DNA from: Alphaproteobacteria bacterium
GTDB lineage: Bacteria; Pseudomonadota; Alphaproteobacteria; UBA9219
Assembly (NCBI GenBank): GCA_028716765.1
Contig: JAQUPC010000062.1
Location: 1 to 12,869 of the forward strand
Reading direction: 5' to 3'
Length of the DNA: 12,869 nucleotides
Part shown: piece by piece, positions 12,869 to 12,869 of the stretch
Layout: the number at the start of each line of letters is the position of its first letter
Numbering within the stretch: position 1 is the stretch's first letter
Notes under the pieces: generated by a model
What the model was told of the DNA's origin: nothing
The model's database searches: none
What the model saw: the letters and a program-made list of their open reading frames with translations, nothing else
Made by a program: the position numbers and the translations under genes

Positions 12869-12869
12869 G

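Noticed and set aside
1..12869. Insertion sequences, integrases, CRISPR arrays
   Set aside because: No transposase or recombinase motif and no regularly spaced short repeats were found on either strand.

Overview
The window looks like an alphaproteobacterial chromosome. The evidence is the small PurL with a separate PurQ, purL followed directly by a BolA gene and a monothiol glutaredoxin gene, the tRNA-Trp/secE/nusG/rplK order, and a GC-rich core. I cannot name a genus. The core is cut by several AT-richer patches that look acquired.

Layout. (1) 1-1755, minus strand: the start of rplK (L11), nusG, secE, tRNA-Trp and tRNA-Gly. The nusG-rplK gap holds a candidate promoter, a foldable leader and a compound palindromic repeat. 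(2) 1901-3531: two unrecognised genes pointing at each other with overlapping stop codons, one encoding an exported protein and one a helical cytoplasmic protein. (3) 3621-4738: a displaced 3' fragment of grxD, an unrecognised plus-strand gene, and the full-length grxD copy. The two grxD 3' ends form a 110-bp direct repeat. (4) 4591-8953, minus strand: a tight operon purQ, solute-binding protein gene, purL, bolA, grxD. It has a good candidate promoter upstream of purQ, and a strong leftward terminator stands before that. (5) 9180-9956: an AT-rich membrane-protein gene. (6) 10191-12670: a type II restriction-modification module (DNA cytosine-5 methyltransferase plus a NotI-family endonuclease) flanked by a 172-bp direct repeat made of the 3' end of the gene that enters from the right edge.

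How it fits together. The core genes serve translation, protein export and transcription (rplK, nusG, secE, two tRNAs), purine synthesis (purQ, purL) and, by family, iron-sulfur handling (bolA, grxD). The restriction-modification pair is an autonomous defence or selfish unit.

Most worth a second look. Twice within 9 kb, foreign-looking DNA sits between direct copies of the 3' end of a minus-strand gene. This is the signature described for restriction-modification genes as insertion with long target duplication. In addition, the adjacent BolA and glutaredoxin have both lost hallmark residues at the interface where such partners normally share a [2Fe-2S] cluster: CGFS is CSPS in the glutaredoxin, and the invariant C-terminal His of BolA is Arg. 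A solute-binding protein gene is also wedged, by overlap, between purQ and purL.
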